From: Luteibacter aegosomatissinici
GTDB lineage: Bacteria; Pseudomonadota; Gammaproteobacteria; Xanthomonadales; Rhodanobacteraceae
NCBI RefSeq assembly: GCF_023078495.1
Contig: NZ_CP095742.1
Span: 868,001-932,000 of the forward strand
Length of the DNA: 64,000 nt
Direction: 5' to 3'
The notes under the pieces were generated by a model. That model was not told where the DNA came from. It worked only from the letters and a program-made list of their open reading frames with translations, and did no database searches. Position numbers and translations under genes: made by a program. This document shows, in pieces, positions 1-8,700 of this stretch. Position 1 is the first letter of the stretch. Each line of letters begins with the position of its first letter.

Positions 1-398
1 ACAAGTTCGGTGGCTACCGCGTGGCGATCGTTTCGCTGGCGGTGGAGTGCCTTGGCCTACTGCTGCTGTGGTTCGGCACCACGCCGCACGCGTCGCTGGC
101 CGGCGCCGCCCTCACGGGTTCGGGTTTCGCCCTCGTGTTCCCGGCGCTGGGCGTGGAAGCGGTGAGTCGCGTGAGCAATCACAACCGTGGCGCGGCATTG
201 GGTGCGTACTCGGTGTTCCTCGATGTGGCACTCGGCCTAACCGGCCCGGTGGGCGGCTGGATCGCGGGACTTTACGATTACCCGGCCATCTTCCTTGCGG
301 CCAGCGCCGCATCGCTGGCGGCGGTGTTCCTCTCGTTCGCACTGTATATGCGCCACGGGCGCCCGCCGCGCACCGAAACCGCCGACGCGCGGGCATAA
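1..398 (+). CDS. MFS transporter, C-terminal part (cut by window start)
   Basis: The reading frame is open from the first bases of the window, so the N-terminus lies outside it. The visible 130 or so residues form about four hydrophobic helices. Gly-rich segments such as [20 protein letters not shown] and a basic tail (MRHGRPPR) are typical of the last helices of 12-TM major facilitator permeases of the arabinose-efflux type. The substrate cannot be read from this fragment. A small membrane protein gene starts 30 bases downstream on the same strand. Confidence 0.75.
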   Translation, partial: KFGGYRVAIVSLAVECLGLLLLWFGTTPHASLAGAALTGSGFALVFPALGVEAVSRVSNHNRGAALGAYSVFLDVALGLTGPVGGWIAGLYDYPAIFLAASAASLAAVFLSFALYMRHGRPPRTETADARA

Positions 399-428
399 TG
401 CCCGCCTGATCCCTCACGAGTCGGCACC

Positions 429-821
429 ATGCCCTACGATCGCAGCTGGATGGGTTACGGCATCGAAGGTGCCCTGGAGGTCGGCGGCATCGCGCTGCTG
501 GCCGGCATCGTCGTCTACCTGCTGGTGCACCTGTTCGGCAAGGCCAATGGCTGGAGCACCGGCATGGAGCTCACGATCGCGGTGCTGCTCGCCTTCTTCC
601 TCGCTGGCGGCGAGGACATCTGGAACTCGTTCTACTTCAACTTCGTGCCCATCCAGTCACCGCAGCTGCTGCGGGTGAAGCTGGCCGCGGTGCACGACCC
701 GGATTCGATGGGCCTGCGCGTGTTGTTCGAGATGCTGGGCGCCCTGGTGGGCGCGAGCATCGGCTGGGCCGCGTTCTCGGGTGGCCTGAAAGACCTGATT
801 CACCACATCCGCAACCCGTAA
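429..821 (+). CDS. hypothetical three-helix membrane protein
   Basis: A 130-residue protein I do not recognise. Hydrophobic stretches at about residues 17-36, 46-60 and 95-115 suggest three transmembrane helices. The loop between helices 2 and 3 is polar and contains GGEDIWNSFY. The ATG lies in the sequence ggcaccATG without a strong ribosome-binding site. It could be cotranscribed with the MFS gene upstream. A REP pair begins 10 bases after the stop codon, which suggests the transcription unit ends here. Confidence 0.6.
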   Translation: MPYDRSWMGYGIEGALEVGGIALLAGIVVYLLVHLFGKANGWSTGMELTIAVLLAFFLAGGEDIWNSFYFNFVPIQSPQLLRVKLAAVHDPDSMGLRVLFEMLGALVGASIGWAAFSGGLKDLIHHIRNP

Positions 822-831
822 ACGCATTGCC

Positions 832-925
832 GTAGGAGCCCACCCTGTGGGCGACATCTTTCGCCTCGTGGTGGGGGCCTTGCGGGTCTTTCGCGAACGG
901 CGTCGCCCACAGGGTGGGCTCCTAC
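832..925. repeat. REP pair, family A, head-to-head (BIME-like)
   Basis: The unit GTAGGAGCCCACCCTGTGGGC starts at 832 and its reverse complement ends at 925. Each unit contains its own small hairpin (GCCCAC-CCT-GTGGGC) behind a GTAG head. The two units face each other, so the whole block can fold into a long cruciform. It lies between the convergent ends of a membrane protein gene and an esterase gene, a usual place for REP elements. Confidence 0.85.
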
Positions 926-959
926 GGTGGCGCGACGCGTTTGTGTTGGCGCGTGCTTT

Positions 960-1724
960 TTAACGGGTGTGGGCGAACATCCACTCCCACAGATCCGGCG
1001 TGGCATACGCCTTCATCCACGATCCGTGGTTCACGCCCGGGAACTCGCTGTATTTCACGACGGCGCCGCGCTTCACCAGCGCCGCATTCATCTTCCGCGA
1101 TTCCTCGGTCGGCACCACGTTGTCGTCGCCGCCGTGGAAGATCCACACCGGCGTCTTGCCGATCTTCTGCGCCACCCAGGTGTACGGGTCCTGGCCCTTC
1201 GGCACGCCGTGCACATAGAGCTGGCGGCCTTCGGGATCGGGCAGCGGGACGATGCCGCCGCAGATGATCGCGGCCGCGGCGAACGTATCCGGGTGGTCGG
1301 CCGCCAGTTGCCACGAGCCGTAGCCGCCCATGGACAGGCCGGTGAGGTACAGGCGCTTACGATCGCCATCGAATTCCTTGACGCTCTTTTCCAGCGCGGC
1401 CATGGCGAAATCCGCATCCGCCTTGTCCGTCCATTCCGTGTCATCCGGCGCCTGGGGAATCACGACCACGGCCGGGAAATCCATGTGCTCCTTCAGCCAC
1501 GGCGGCAGGCCCTGCGACATCTGCTTCTGGTTATCGTCGCCGCGCTCGCCACTGCCGTGCAGGAACAGCACCACGGCGGGGTGCGACTTCACATCGGCGG
1601 GGATGAACACCTGATACCGATAGGTCTTGCCGTGCACATCGATCGAGCGTTCGGCGAACTGTGCCGGTGCGGCCGAGGCGGTGCCGACGACAGCGGCGGT
1701 GAGGAAAGCGAGGGTACGGAGCAT
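960..1724 (-). CDS. secreted alpha/beta hydrolase (peptidase/esterase-like)
   Basis: A 254-residue protein with an N-terminal signal peptide (MLRTLAFLTAAVVGTASAAPA). The fold is alpha/beta hydrolase of the dienelactone-hydrolase or predicted-peptidase group. The oxyanion segment is LFLHGSGE (about 53-60), the nucleophile is S131 in GLSMGG, the acid is D200 or D201 in HGGDDNVVP, and the base is H233 in VNHGSW. The start at 1724 was chosen because it begins the signal peptide; the 47 codons upstream encode no plausible protein. It probably acts on an ester or peptide substrate in the periplasm or outside the cell. The substrate is unknown. Confidence 0.8.
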   Translation of the reverse strand: MLRTLAFLTAAVVGTASAAPAQFAERSIDVHGKTYRYQVFIPADVKSHPAVVLFLHGSGERGDDNQKQMSQGLPPWLKEHMDFPAVVVIPQAPDDTEWTDKADADFAMAALEKSVKEFDGDRKRLYLTGLSMGGYGSWQLAADHPDTFAAAAIICGGIVPLPDPEGRQLYVHGVPKGQDPYTWVAQKIGKTPVWIFHGGDDNVVPTEESRKMNAALVKRGAVVKYSEFPGVNHGSWMKAYATPDLWEWMFAHTR

Positions 1725-1821
1725 GCGCCGAGATCTCCCAGGGCTGGTGTAGGAGCGCGGGCCACGTGAGTGTGCCCGTATGCCCGGAGTTGAGCGCAGT
1801 AACCACGTTACAGCAAGGGCC

Positions 1822-3243
1822 TTAAAGCACGGGATCGAACAGCCGGGCCACATGCAGTGCCACACGGCGCAGGTACGGCAGCCGGCGGTAATCGTTCGGG
1901 TTTACTTCATAGGCCTGGGCGAAGTCCGCCTTCAGCATGGTTTCCACCTCGGTCGCAAACGCCGGATCCACGTTCAACGCCGAGATTTCGAAGTTCAGGC
2001 GGAAGCTGCGGTTATCCAGGTTCATGCTGCCCACGACGGCCGTGTCGCTGTCGACCAACATCACCTTCTGGTGGATGAAGCCGGGCAGGTAGCGGAACAT
2101 CCGAACGCCGGCCAGCGTGGCCTCGTGGGCGTACAAGGTGGATGCCGCGAACACGGTGCGGTGGTCCGGCCGCGACGGAATGAGGATGCGCACGTCGACG
2201 CCACGGAACACGGCCAGCCGCAGTGCACCGAACACCGCCTGGTCGGGGACGAAGTAGGGGCTGGTGATCCAGACGCGTTTCTTTGCCGCGTGGATGGCCT
2301 GGGTGAAGAACAGTGAGCAGCTTTCCTGGCGGTCGGCCGGGCCGGTGGCGACGATCATGGTGTTCGCCCGCCCGCAACGTTCCGGCGGTGGCATGGAAGG
2401 CGGTCGTTCGCCGGAGACCCAATACCAGTCTTCTCCGAACACGCGCTGTAGATCGGCGACGGCAGGGCCTTCAATCTGCATGTGCGTGTCGCGCCACGGT
2501 GCCAGCGGCGGTTTCAGGCCAAGGTATTCATCGCCTGCGTTCAATCCACCCACGAAGCCGCGTTCACCATCCACGACGACCACCTTGCGGTGGTTGCGGA
2601 AGTTCAGCTGGAAGCGGTTGCGGAAGCGGCGCGTGGCGAAGCGGCGTACATCGACGCCACCTTTGCGCAGTGTCTCCACATACGCATCGGGGAGAGCGTG
2701 GCTGCCAATGCTGTCGTACAACAGGCACACCCGGACCCCGCGCGCCGCGCAAGCGAGCAACGCGTCGCGAAGGCGGCCACCCAGGCCATCGTCGTGGATG
2801 ATGAAGAACTGCACGAGCACGTAGTGTTCGGCACGGGCCATGGCGGCGAACATCGCCTGGAACGCCGCCTCGCCGTCGATATGTAGCGAAAGGTTGTTCC
2901 CTGCGTGCATCGGCGTCTTAAGCATGCGGCCGATCGCGCTGTAGCGCGGATCGTGCACGGGCTGCGGATGCGGGGCCACGCCCGGGCGGGCCGGGTGCTC
3001 GGCTTCGGCGTGGAGCATGAAGAAGCGGGCCTGGCGCTGGCGGTGCAGGTCCACATAGCCACCGAAGCGGCTGGCACCCAGGAACAGGTAGGGCACCAGG
3101 GTGACATAAGGTACCAGCACCAGCCCCAGCACCCAGGCGAAGGCGCCCTGGGCGGTACGGGTATTCATCACCGCGTGCATGGCCGCCAGCACGCCGGCAG
3201 CGTGCAGGGCGAGGGCGGCGATGGCGATCAGCGTGGCGATCAT
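1822..3243 (-). CDS. cls: cardiolipin synthase-type phospholipase D
   Basis: A 473-residue membrane protein of the bacterial cardiolipin synthase family. Two N-terminal helices (about residues 5-22 and 33-55) are followed by two PLD domains. Each carries an HKD motif: H218-x-K220 with D225 in the first half, and H391-x-K393 with D398 followed by GSMNLDNRS in the second. The enzyme joins two phosphatidylglycerols, or an equivalent phosphatidyl donor, to make cardiolipin in the inner membrane. The ATG at 3243 begins the first helix; the 31 upstream codons are Arg-rich and look non-coding. It is divergent from the MFS gene that starts at 3362. Confidence 0.88.
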   Translation of the reverse strand: MIATLIAIAALALHAAGVLAAMHAVMNTRTAQGAFAWVLGLVLVPYVTLVPYLFLGASRFGGYVDLHRQRQARFFMLHAEAEHPARPGVAPHPQPVHDPRYSAIGRMLKTPMHAGNNLSLHIDGEAAFQAMFAAMARAEHYVLVQFFIIHDDGLGGRLRDALLACAARGVRVCLLYDSIGSHALPDAYVETLRKGGVDVRRFATRRFRNRFQLNFRNHRKVVVVDGERGFVGGLNAGDEYLGLKPPLAPWRDTHMQIEGPAVADLQRVFGEDWYWVSGERPPSMPPPERCGRANTMIVATGPADRQESCSLFFTQAIHAAKKRVWITSPYFVPDQAVFGALRLAVFRGVDVRILIPSRPDHRTVFAASTLYAHEATLAGVRMFRYLPGFIHQKVMLVDSDTAVVGSMNLDNRSFRLNFEISALNVDPAFATEVETMLKADFAQAYEVNPNDYRRLPYLRRVALHVARLFDPVL

Positions 3244-3361
3244 GCCGGGGGCGCTCCGATATTCAAGTTTGCGGCAAGAGTCTTTGTCGCGCCGGGGCGT
3301 TTTCGCCGGGCGGGCAGGGCGGGAAAATGCACGCATTCTCTCCTTCTTCGGAGCCTATCCT

Positions 3362-4549
3362 ATGGGTTCGTCATCCTCCCGTCTGCCCTTGCTGGCACTT
3401 GCCGTGGCAGCCTTTGCCATTGGCACCACCGAGTTCGTGATCATGGGCCTGCTGCCGGAGGTGGCGGCGGACCTGCACGTGGGCATCCCGGCCGCCGGCA
3501 TGCTGGTCTCGGGCTACGCGCTGGGCGTGGCCGTGGGTGCGCCGCTGCTGGCGGCGCTCACCGCAAGACTTGAACGCAAGCGCGCCCTGTTGCTGCTCAT
3601 GGGCTTCTTTATTATCGGCAACGCCTTGTGTGCCGTCGCCTGGAACTACGACGTGCTGATGGTGGCCCGCGTAGTCGCCGCCTTCTGTCACGGTTCGTTC
3701 TTCGGTATTGGCGCCGTGGTCGCGGCCCATCTGGTCCCGGCCAACCAGCGTGCCCGCGCCATCGCCCTGATGTTCGCCGGGCTCACCCTGGCCAACGTGC
3801 TGGGCGTGCCGTTCGGCACCTTCCTTGGCCAGTGGGCCGGCTGGCGCTCCACCTTCTGGGCGGTGACCGCCCTGGGGGTCGTCGCGGCGATCGCCGTGGC
3901 GCGCTTTGTCCCGGCGCTGCCGAACCTCAAGGCGCCGCACATGGGCACGGAGCTGCGCGTGCTGCGTGAACCGCAGGTGCTGATCGCGCTGGGTATGACC
4001 GTGCTGGGCTTCGGCGGCGTGTTTACCGTGTTCACCTACATCGCCCCGATCCTGCAGGACGTATCCGGCATAAGCCCGCACTGGACCGGCGCCGTGCTGG
4101 TGCTGTTCGGCCTGGGTACCACCATCGGCAACATGCTCGGCGGACGTCTGGCCGACTGGCGCCTGATGCCCTCCCTGATGGGTATCCTGGTCGTGCTCGC
4201 GCTGCTCATGGCCGCCTTCGCCTGGACGATGCACAGCACCATCGCCTCGATCGTGACCGTCTTCGTCTGGGGCATTGCCTCGTTCGCCACCGTCGCGCCG
4301 CTGCAGTCCCGCGTGGTGCACGTGGCCGGCGATGCGCCGAACCTCGCGTCCACCCTGAATATCGCCGCCTTCAACCTCGGCAATGCCGGTGGCGCGTGGT
4401 TGGGTGGTGCCGTCATCGCCGCCGGCTATGCATTCCCGGTGGTGAGCCTGGCCGGTGCTCCTGTGACGGTGGCCGGGCTGGTTGCTACGATGGCCAGTGT
4501 GGCACTGGAGCGCCGCCGCCCCGCGGGCATCGCTACCGAGTGCGTCTGA
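3362..4549 (+). CDS. MFS transporter, DHA1 / AraJ-YdhP type
   Basis: A 395-residue permease with twelve predicted helices. The first helix contains GTTEFVIMGLLPEVAADL, a segment characteristic of the DHA1 subgroup that includes AraJ, YdhP and SotB sugar or drug exporters. The motif-A region between helices 2 and 3 reads ARLERKRALLLLM. The ATG at 3362 begins the hydrophobic protein; upstream codons in frame look like non-coding extension. It likely exports small molecules (drugs, nucleosides or sugars) by proton antiport, but the substrate cannot be assigned. A medium-chain dehydrogenase gene follows 22 bases later. Confidence 0.85.
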   Translation: MGSSSSRLPLLALAVAAFAIGTTEFVIMGLLPEVAADLHVGIPAAGMLVSGYALGVAVGAPLLAALTARLERKRALLLLMGFFIIGNALCAVAWNYDVLMVARVVAAFCHGSFFGIGAVVAAHLVPANQRARAIALMFAGLTLANVLGVPFGTFLGQWAGWRSTFWAVTALGVVAAIAVARFVPALPNLKAPHMGTELRVLREPQVLIALGMTVLGFGGVFTVFTYIAPILQDVSGISPHWTGAVLVLFGLGTTIGNMLGGRLADWRLMPSLMGILVVLALLMAAFAWTMHSTIASIVTVFVWGIASFATVAPLQSRVVHVAGDAPNLASTLNIAAFNLGNAGGAWLGGAVIAAGYAFPVVSLAGAPVTVAGLVATMASVALERRRPAGIATECV

Positions 4550-4571
4550 TTCCCTTGCCGGAGCCGCGCCC

Positions 4572-5588
4572 ATGAAAGCTGTCGCCTACCGCCACGCCTT
4601 GCCCATCGCTGATGCCCAGAGCCTTATCGATGTCGAGTTGCCACGGCCGGTGGCGACGGGGCGCGATCTACTGGTGAAGGTGGAAGCGATCTCGGTCAAC
4701 CCCGTGGATACCAAGGTTCGCCAGCGCGTGGATCCCAACGGTGCCGATCACGTGCTCGGATGGGATGTGGCCGGTACGGTGGCCGCGGTTGGCCCGGAGG
4801 TGCGCCGGTTCAAGGTCGGCGATGCGGTGTGGTACGCCGGCGATCGCAACCGGCCGGGTGCCAACAGCGAGTTCCACCTGGTGGATGAGCGCCTGGTCGG
4901 GCGCAAGCCGTCTACGCTCGATATGGCGGAGGCGGCGGCCATGCCGCTCACCGCCATCACGGCGTGGGAGCTGATGTTCGATCGCATCGGCATCCCGCAT
5001 GGCACGCAAGGCAAGCCCGCCACGCTGTTGGTGGTCGGTGCGGCCGGTGGCATGGGCTCCATGGCGGTGCAGCTGGCACGTCGTCTTACGGGGCTCACCG
5101 TGATCGGGACGGCGTCGCGCGAAGAAACACGGGAATGGGTGAAGGCGATGGGTGCGCACCATGTCGTAGACCATTCCAAGGCGCTGGACGCGGAAGTGCT
5201 CGCCGTTGCACCGGATGGCGTGGACTACGTGCTGAGCCTGACCAAAACCGAGCAGCACTTCGCCGCGTTTCCAAAACTGATGAAGCCGCAAGGTGCGATC
5301 GGTCTGATCGACGATCCCGCCGAGCCGATCGACGTGCGCCTGCTCAAGGTGAAGAGCATCGCGCTGCATTGGGAATCCATGTTCACCCGCTCGGCATTCC
5401 ATACCGATGACATGGGTGAGCAAGGGCATATCCTGGATGAGGTCGCGAACCTCGTGGATGCTGGCGTAATCCGCACCACGTTGCGCAAGAATCTGGGCAA
5501 GATCGACGCGGCGAACCTACGCAATGCCCACCAGCTACTGGAAAGCGGAACGACCATCGGCAAGGTGGCCCTGGAAGGCTTCCTGTAG
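4572..5588 (+). CDS. zinc-type alcohol dehydrogenase-like / quinone oxidoreductase (MDR)
   Basis: A 338-residue member of the medium-chain dehydrogenase/reductase superfamily, close to the ZADH1/quinone oxidoreductase branch. The N-terminal GroES-like domain (about 1-130) contains ISVNPVDTKVR and LGWDVAGTV. The Rossmann nucleotide-binding loop is VVGAAGGMGSMAVQLA (about 154-169). The usual catalytic zinc cysteine is absent, as in NADPH:quinone reductases. The start at 4572 is the first ATG matching the family N-terminus. The TAG stop at 5586-5588 lies inside the GTAGGAGC head of a family-B REP, so the repeat supplies the end of the protein. Confidence 0.85.
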   Translation: MKAVAYRHALPIADAQSLIDVELPRPVATGRDLLVKVEAISVNPVDTKVRQRVDPNGADHVLGWDVAGTVAAVGPEVRRFKVGDAVWYAGDRNRPGANSEFHLVDERLVGRKPSTLDMAEAAAMPLTAITAWELMFDRIGIPHGTQGKPATLLVVGAAGGMGSMAVQLARRLTGLTVIGTASREETREWVKAMGAHHVVDHSKALDAEVLAVAPDGVDYVLSLTKTEQHFAAFPKLMKPQGAIGLIDDPAEPIDVRLLKVKSIALHWESMFTRSAFHTDDMGEQGHILDEVANLVDAGVIRTTLRKNLGKIDAANLRNAHQLLESGTTIGKVALEGFL

Positions 5589-5650
5589 GAGCGCGCTGGC
5601 GCGCGATGGGGCATCTCGCAGACGTGCATCGCGCGCAAGCGTGCTCCTAC
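5585..5650. repeat. REP pair, family B, inverted
   Basis: GTAGGAGCGCGCTGGCGCGCGAT at the left end faces ATCGCGCGCAAGCGTGCTCCTAC at the right end. Each half has a short GCGCGC hairpin behind a GTAG head. The left GTAG donates the stop codon of the dehydrogenase gene. Confidence 0.8.
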
Positions 5651-5680
5651 CAACGTCCTGCCATCGCAAAATCCTGCGCG

Positions 5681-5710
5681 TTGACGGGCAACATTCTGCC
5701 GCCCTAGTCT
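5681..5710 (+). promoter_or_regulatory. putative sigma-70-like promoter of the RHS locus
   Basis: TTGACG at 5681-5686 and TAGTCT at 5705-5710 are separated by 18 bases. They lie 44 bases before the ATG of the large RHS gene. The -35 is close to consensus and the -10 is weak, so this is a tentative call. Confidence 0.4.
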
Positions 5711-5753
5711 TGCCGCCGATTCCGGCGAAGCCGGTGCACAAGGAACAGGGATT

Positions 5754-8700
5754 ATGTCGCAGGTGCAGTACACGCCCTCACGGGGCGTGCGGGTTCGTGC
5801 GCGCGCCTCGCGCATGCTGGTCGTTCTCCTGACGATGGCGCTGCCACTCGGTGTAGCCCACGCGCAGACCACGGTGAACCCCGAGGATGAGTACAAGAAG
5901 CTCATCAAGGTCAACGAAGATATCCAGCCACTTGGCGATACACCCTTCGGTGAGCGCATAGGGCTTTACGACGGTAGCCTGTCGTTCCGCCAGGTGGATA
6001 TTACGGTGCCCGGTACCGGCCCGACCATTAGCGTCGGCCGTGTATTTACCATGCCTTCGTTCGGCGATCGTTTCGATCTGCAGAATCGCGCGTTTGGCGA
6101 ATGGGATCTTGACCTGCCGCAGATCGACACGGTCACCGCGAACCAGAACAACGTCAAGGGCTGGGTTGTCGATACCGACGCGAAGACCAATATCTGCACG
6201 AGCTTCGGCTCGCCACCACCTGTAGCGCCACCGGCGGGCGATACAAAGCGCAGCGACTGGGAAACCAGCTCGTGGTGGAACGGCTACCAGCTGAACGTAC
6301 CAGGGGTCGGTAGCCAGGAGCTGCTCCATCGTGACACCACCAGCACGCCGACGCCGGGAGTAGCCGGGCTCACGTACCCCATAATCACCAAGCAAAACTG
6401 GGTCGTCGGCTGCCTGAGCCAGGCAAGCAATGACGCGACCACGCAGGCATTCCTGGCGGTTGCGCCCGACGGCACCAAGTACTGGCTGGATCATCTTTCT
6501 TACCGGTACATGCCCGGCATGACGCGGCCGCTTGGTTCATCGCCGGTGGCGCTGGCAGCTAGCCCGTTCCATGTGCTTGCCGCGACCACTGATAACCTGA
6601 CTCGTCGCCAGGGGCGCATGCTGGCCACCCGGATCGAGGACCGCTTCGGTAATTGGATTGCCTATGCGTACAGCGGCGACAACGTGACCGACATCACGGC
6701 AAGCGATGGTCGCCACGTCAGCTTTGCTTACATTCCGAACACCTCGCGAATCAGCAGCATCACCGTACAGGGCGGTGCGGCGGGGCAGCGCACCTGGAGC
6801 TACGGCTACACGCATTCCGCTCAGACGCTTGTGGATTCGCTGACGAGCGTCACTCAGCCGGACGGTTCCGCGTGGACGTTGAACATGGATGGCCTCAACG
6901 GTGCCTTCGTCGACATGCGCGGTAGCCCGAGCACCTGCGATGCGCTCGGAACGCTAGCCGCGACTTACCCCTCCTTCACCGGCCAGATGACTCACCCCTC
7001 TGGCCTGACAGGATCTTTCACCGTGCACCCCGTGCGACGCGGGCGATCCAACGTGTATCGTGTCTGTGAGAATGGTCCGAACCTCGATACGACCAATCCA
7101 ACCGCGACCGGGACGTGGTCCGATAATCCCGATGCGTCCTACAGCATGGCGATCCAGCAGGAGCAGCGATCCGGCGCCGGCATAGGTACGCAAACGTGGA
7201 GCTACGCCTACTCGCCCTCCAATGAGAGTTGGAAGCAGAACTGCAACAGCACATGCACGGGCACGGTGTGGACGACCGTGACCTATCCGGATGGTCACGC
7301 CGAGCGGAGCACGTTTAGCAACCGCTACGACTGGACCGAAAGCCAGTTGCTTACGGAAGAGACCTTCGATGGCGCGGCTGATACCACCAGTCGGCGGAAG
7401 CTGGTGCAATACGGGTATGTCGCCCCAGCGTCCGATCCCCGCTCGGGCGCCTATCCCAAGCTACTCGGCTACACACTCGCGCCGCGCGTCAACACCGACC
7501 AGGTGAATCTGCTGGCGCCCCTGGGGTCGCGCGTCACTTACGTCGACAATGATGCCTTCAGCTGGACTGTCACGGCGTTCGATAACTGGGCACGGCCTCA
7601 TCAGGTCCAGCGCTACAGCAGCACGAGCTACTGCCAGCCAGACGCCAAGATCTACCAGAGTGCGCCGTTCTGCGTCACCGAGCAGAGCACCTACCAGGAC
7701 GATTATGCGCACTGGGTGCTCGGCCTTCCCCTGCAGTCGGATAACCTGACTGCGGGCGAAACCGTCAGCCGCAACGTGTACGACCCGAACAGCCTGACGC
7801 TTTCCGAGCGATACCGCTTCGGCAACAAGGTGATGGGCTACGCCTTCAACGCACAAGGGCAGCTCGCGTCATTCACCGATGGTAATGGGCACACGACCTC
7901 CATTCCGTCGTATGCGTTTGGCATTCCCAGCCAGATCAATTACCCGGACGGTACCGGCCAGACCGTATCCGTCGATGGCTTTGGCCAGGTCACGGCCATC
8001 GCCGACCAGACCGGTGCCGTCACCCAATATGGCTACGACGCCATCGGCCGGCTCGCGCGCATCGACTACCCTGCCGGCGATGCCGTGGCCTGGGCTCCGA
8101 AGACTTTCCAGTACAGCTACATCGGCGACGCACGAGGGCTCGGGGGGGCACATTGGGTGCGCGTGGATACGCAGGGAAGCTGGAGCCGACGCACCGATTA
8201 CGACGTGATGATGCGCCCCGTGGCGCTCGGCACCTCCGAGGCGGGTACCGGCGCGGGCTATGTGTCTTCGCGGACGGATTACGACTGGGAGGGCCGCAAG
8301 ACGTTCCAGTCGTACCCCGTAGATGGTGCGCCTGACCTCAACGGTATGAACCTGGGCGTGTCAACGCGGTACGACGTGCTCGGTCGACCGACCCAGCAGT
8401 TCCAGCACACCGAGTTGGGCGATCTGCTGACCTCAACTAGCTATCCGCAGGGCATCGGGCGCCAGGTCACCGACCCGAAGGGCAACGTCACCACCAGTCA
8501 TTTCGAGGCGTTTGATGCTCCTGCCTACGACGACGTCGTGAGTGTGCAGGCACCCGAGGGGGTGGTGCAGACCATTCAGCGCGATACATACGGCAATCCG
8601 GTGATGATCACCCAGGGTGGGCTCGGCCAGTCGGTTAGCAAGACGCTTACCTACGATGGCCAGCACCGCCTGTGTCGCACCTGGGAGCCCGAGTCCGGTA

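Noticed and set aside
3371-4573. A 400-codon frame opposite the MFS gene
   Set aside because: Gln/His/Gly-rich shadow; the plus-strand MFS protein is unambiguous.
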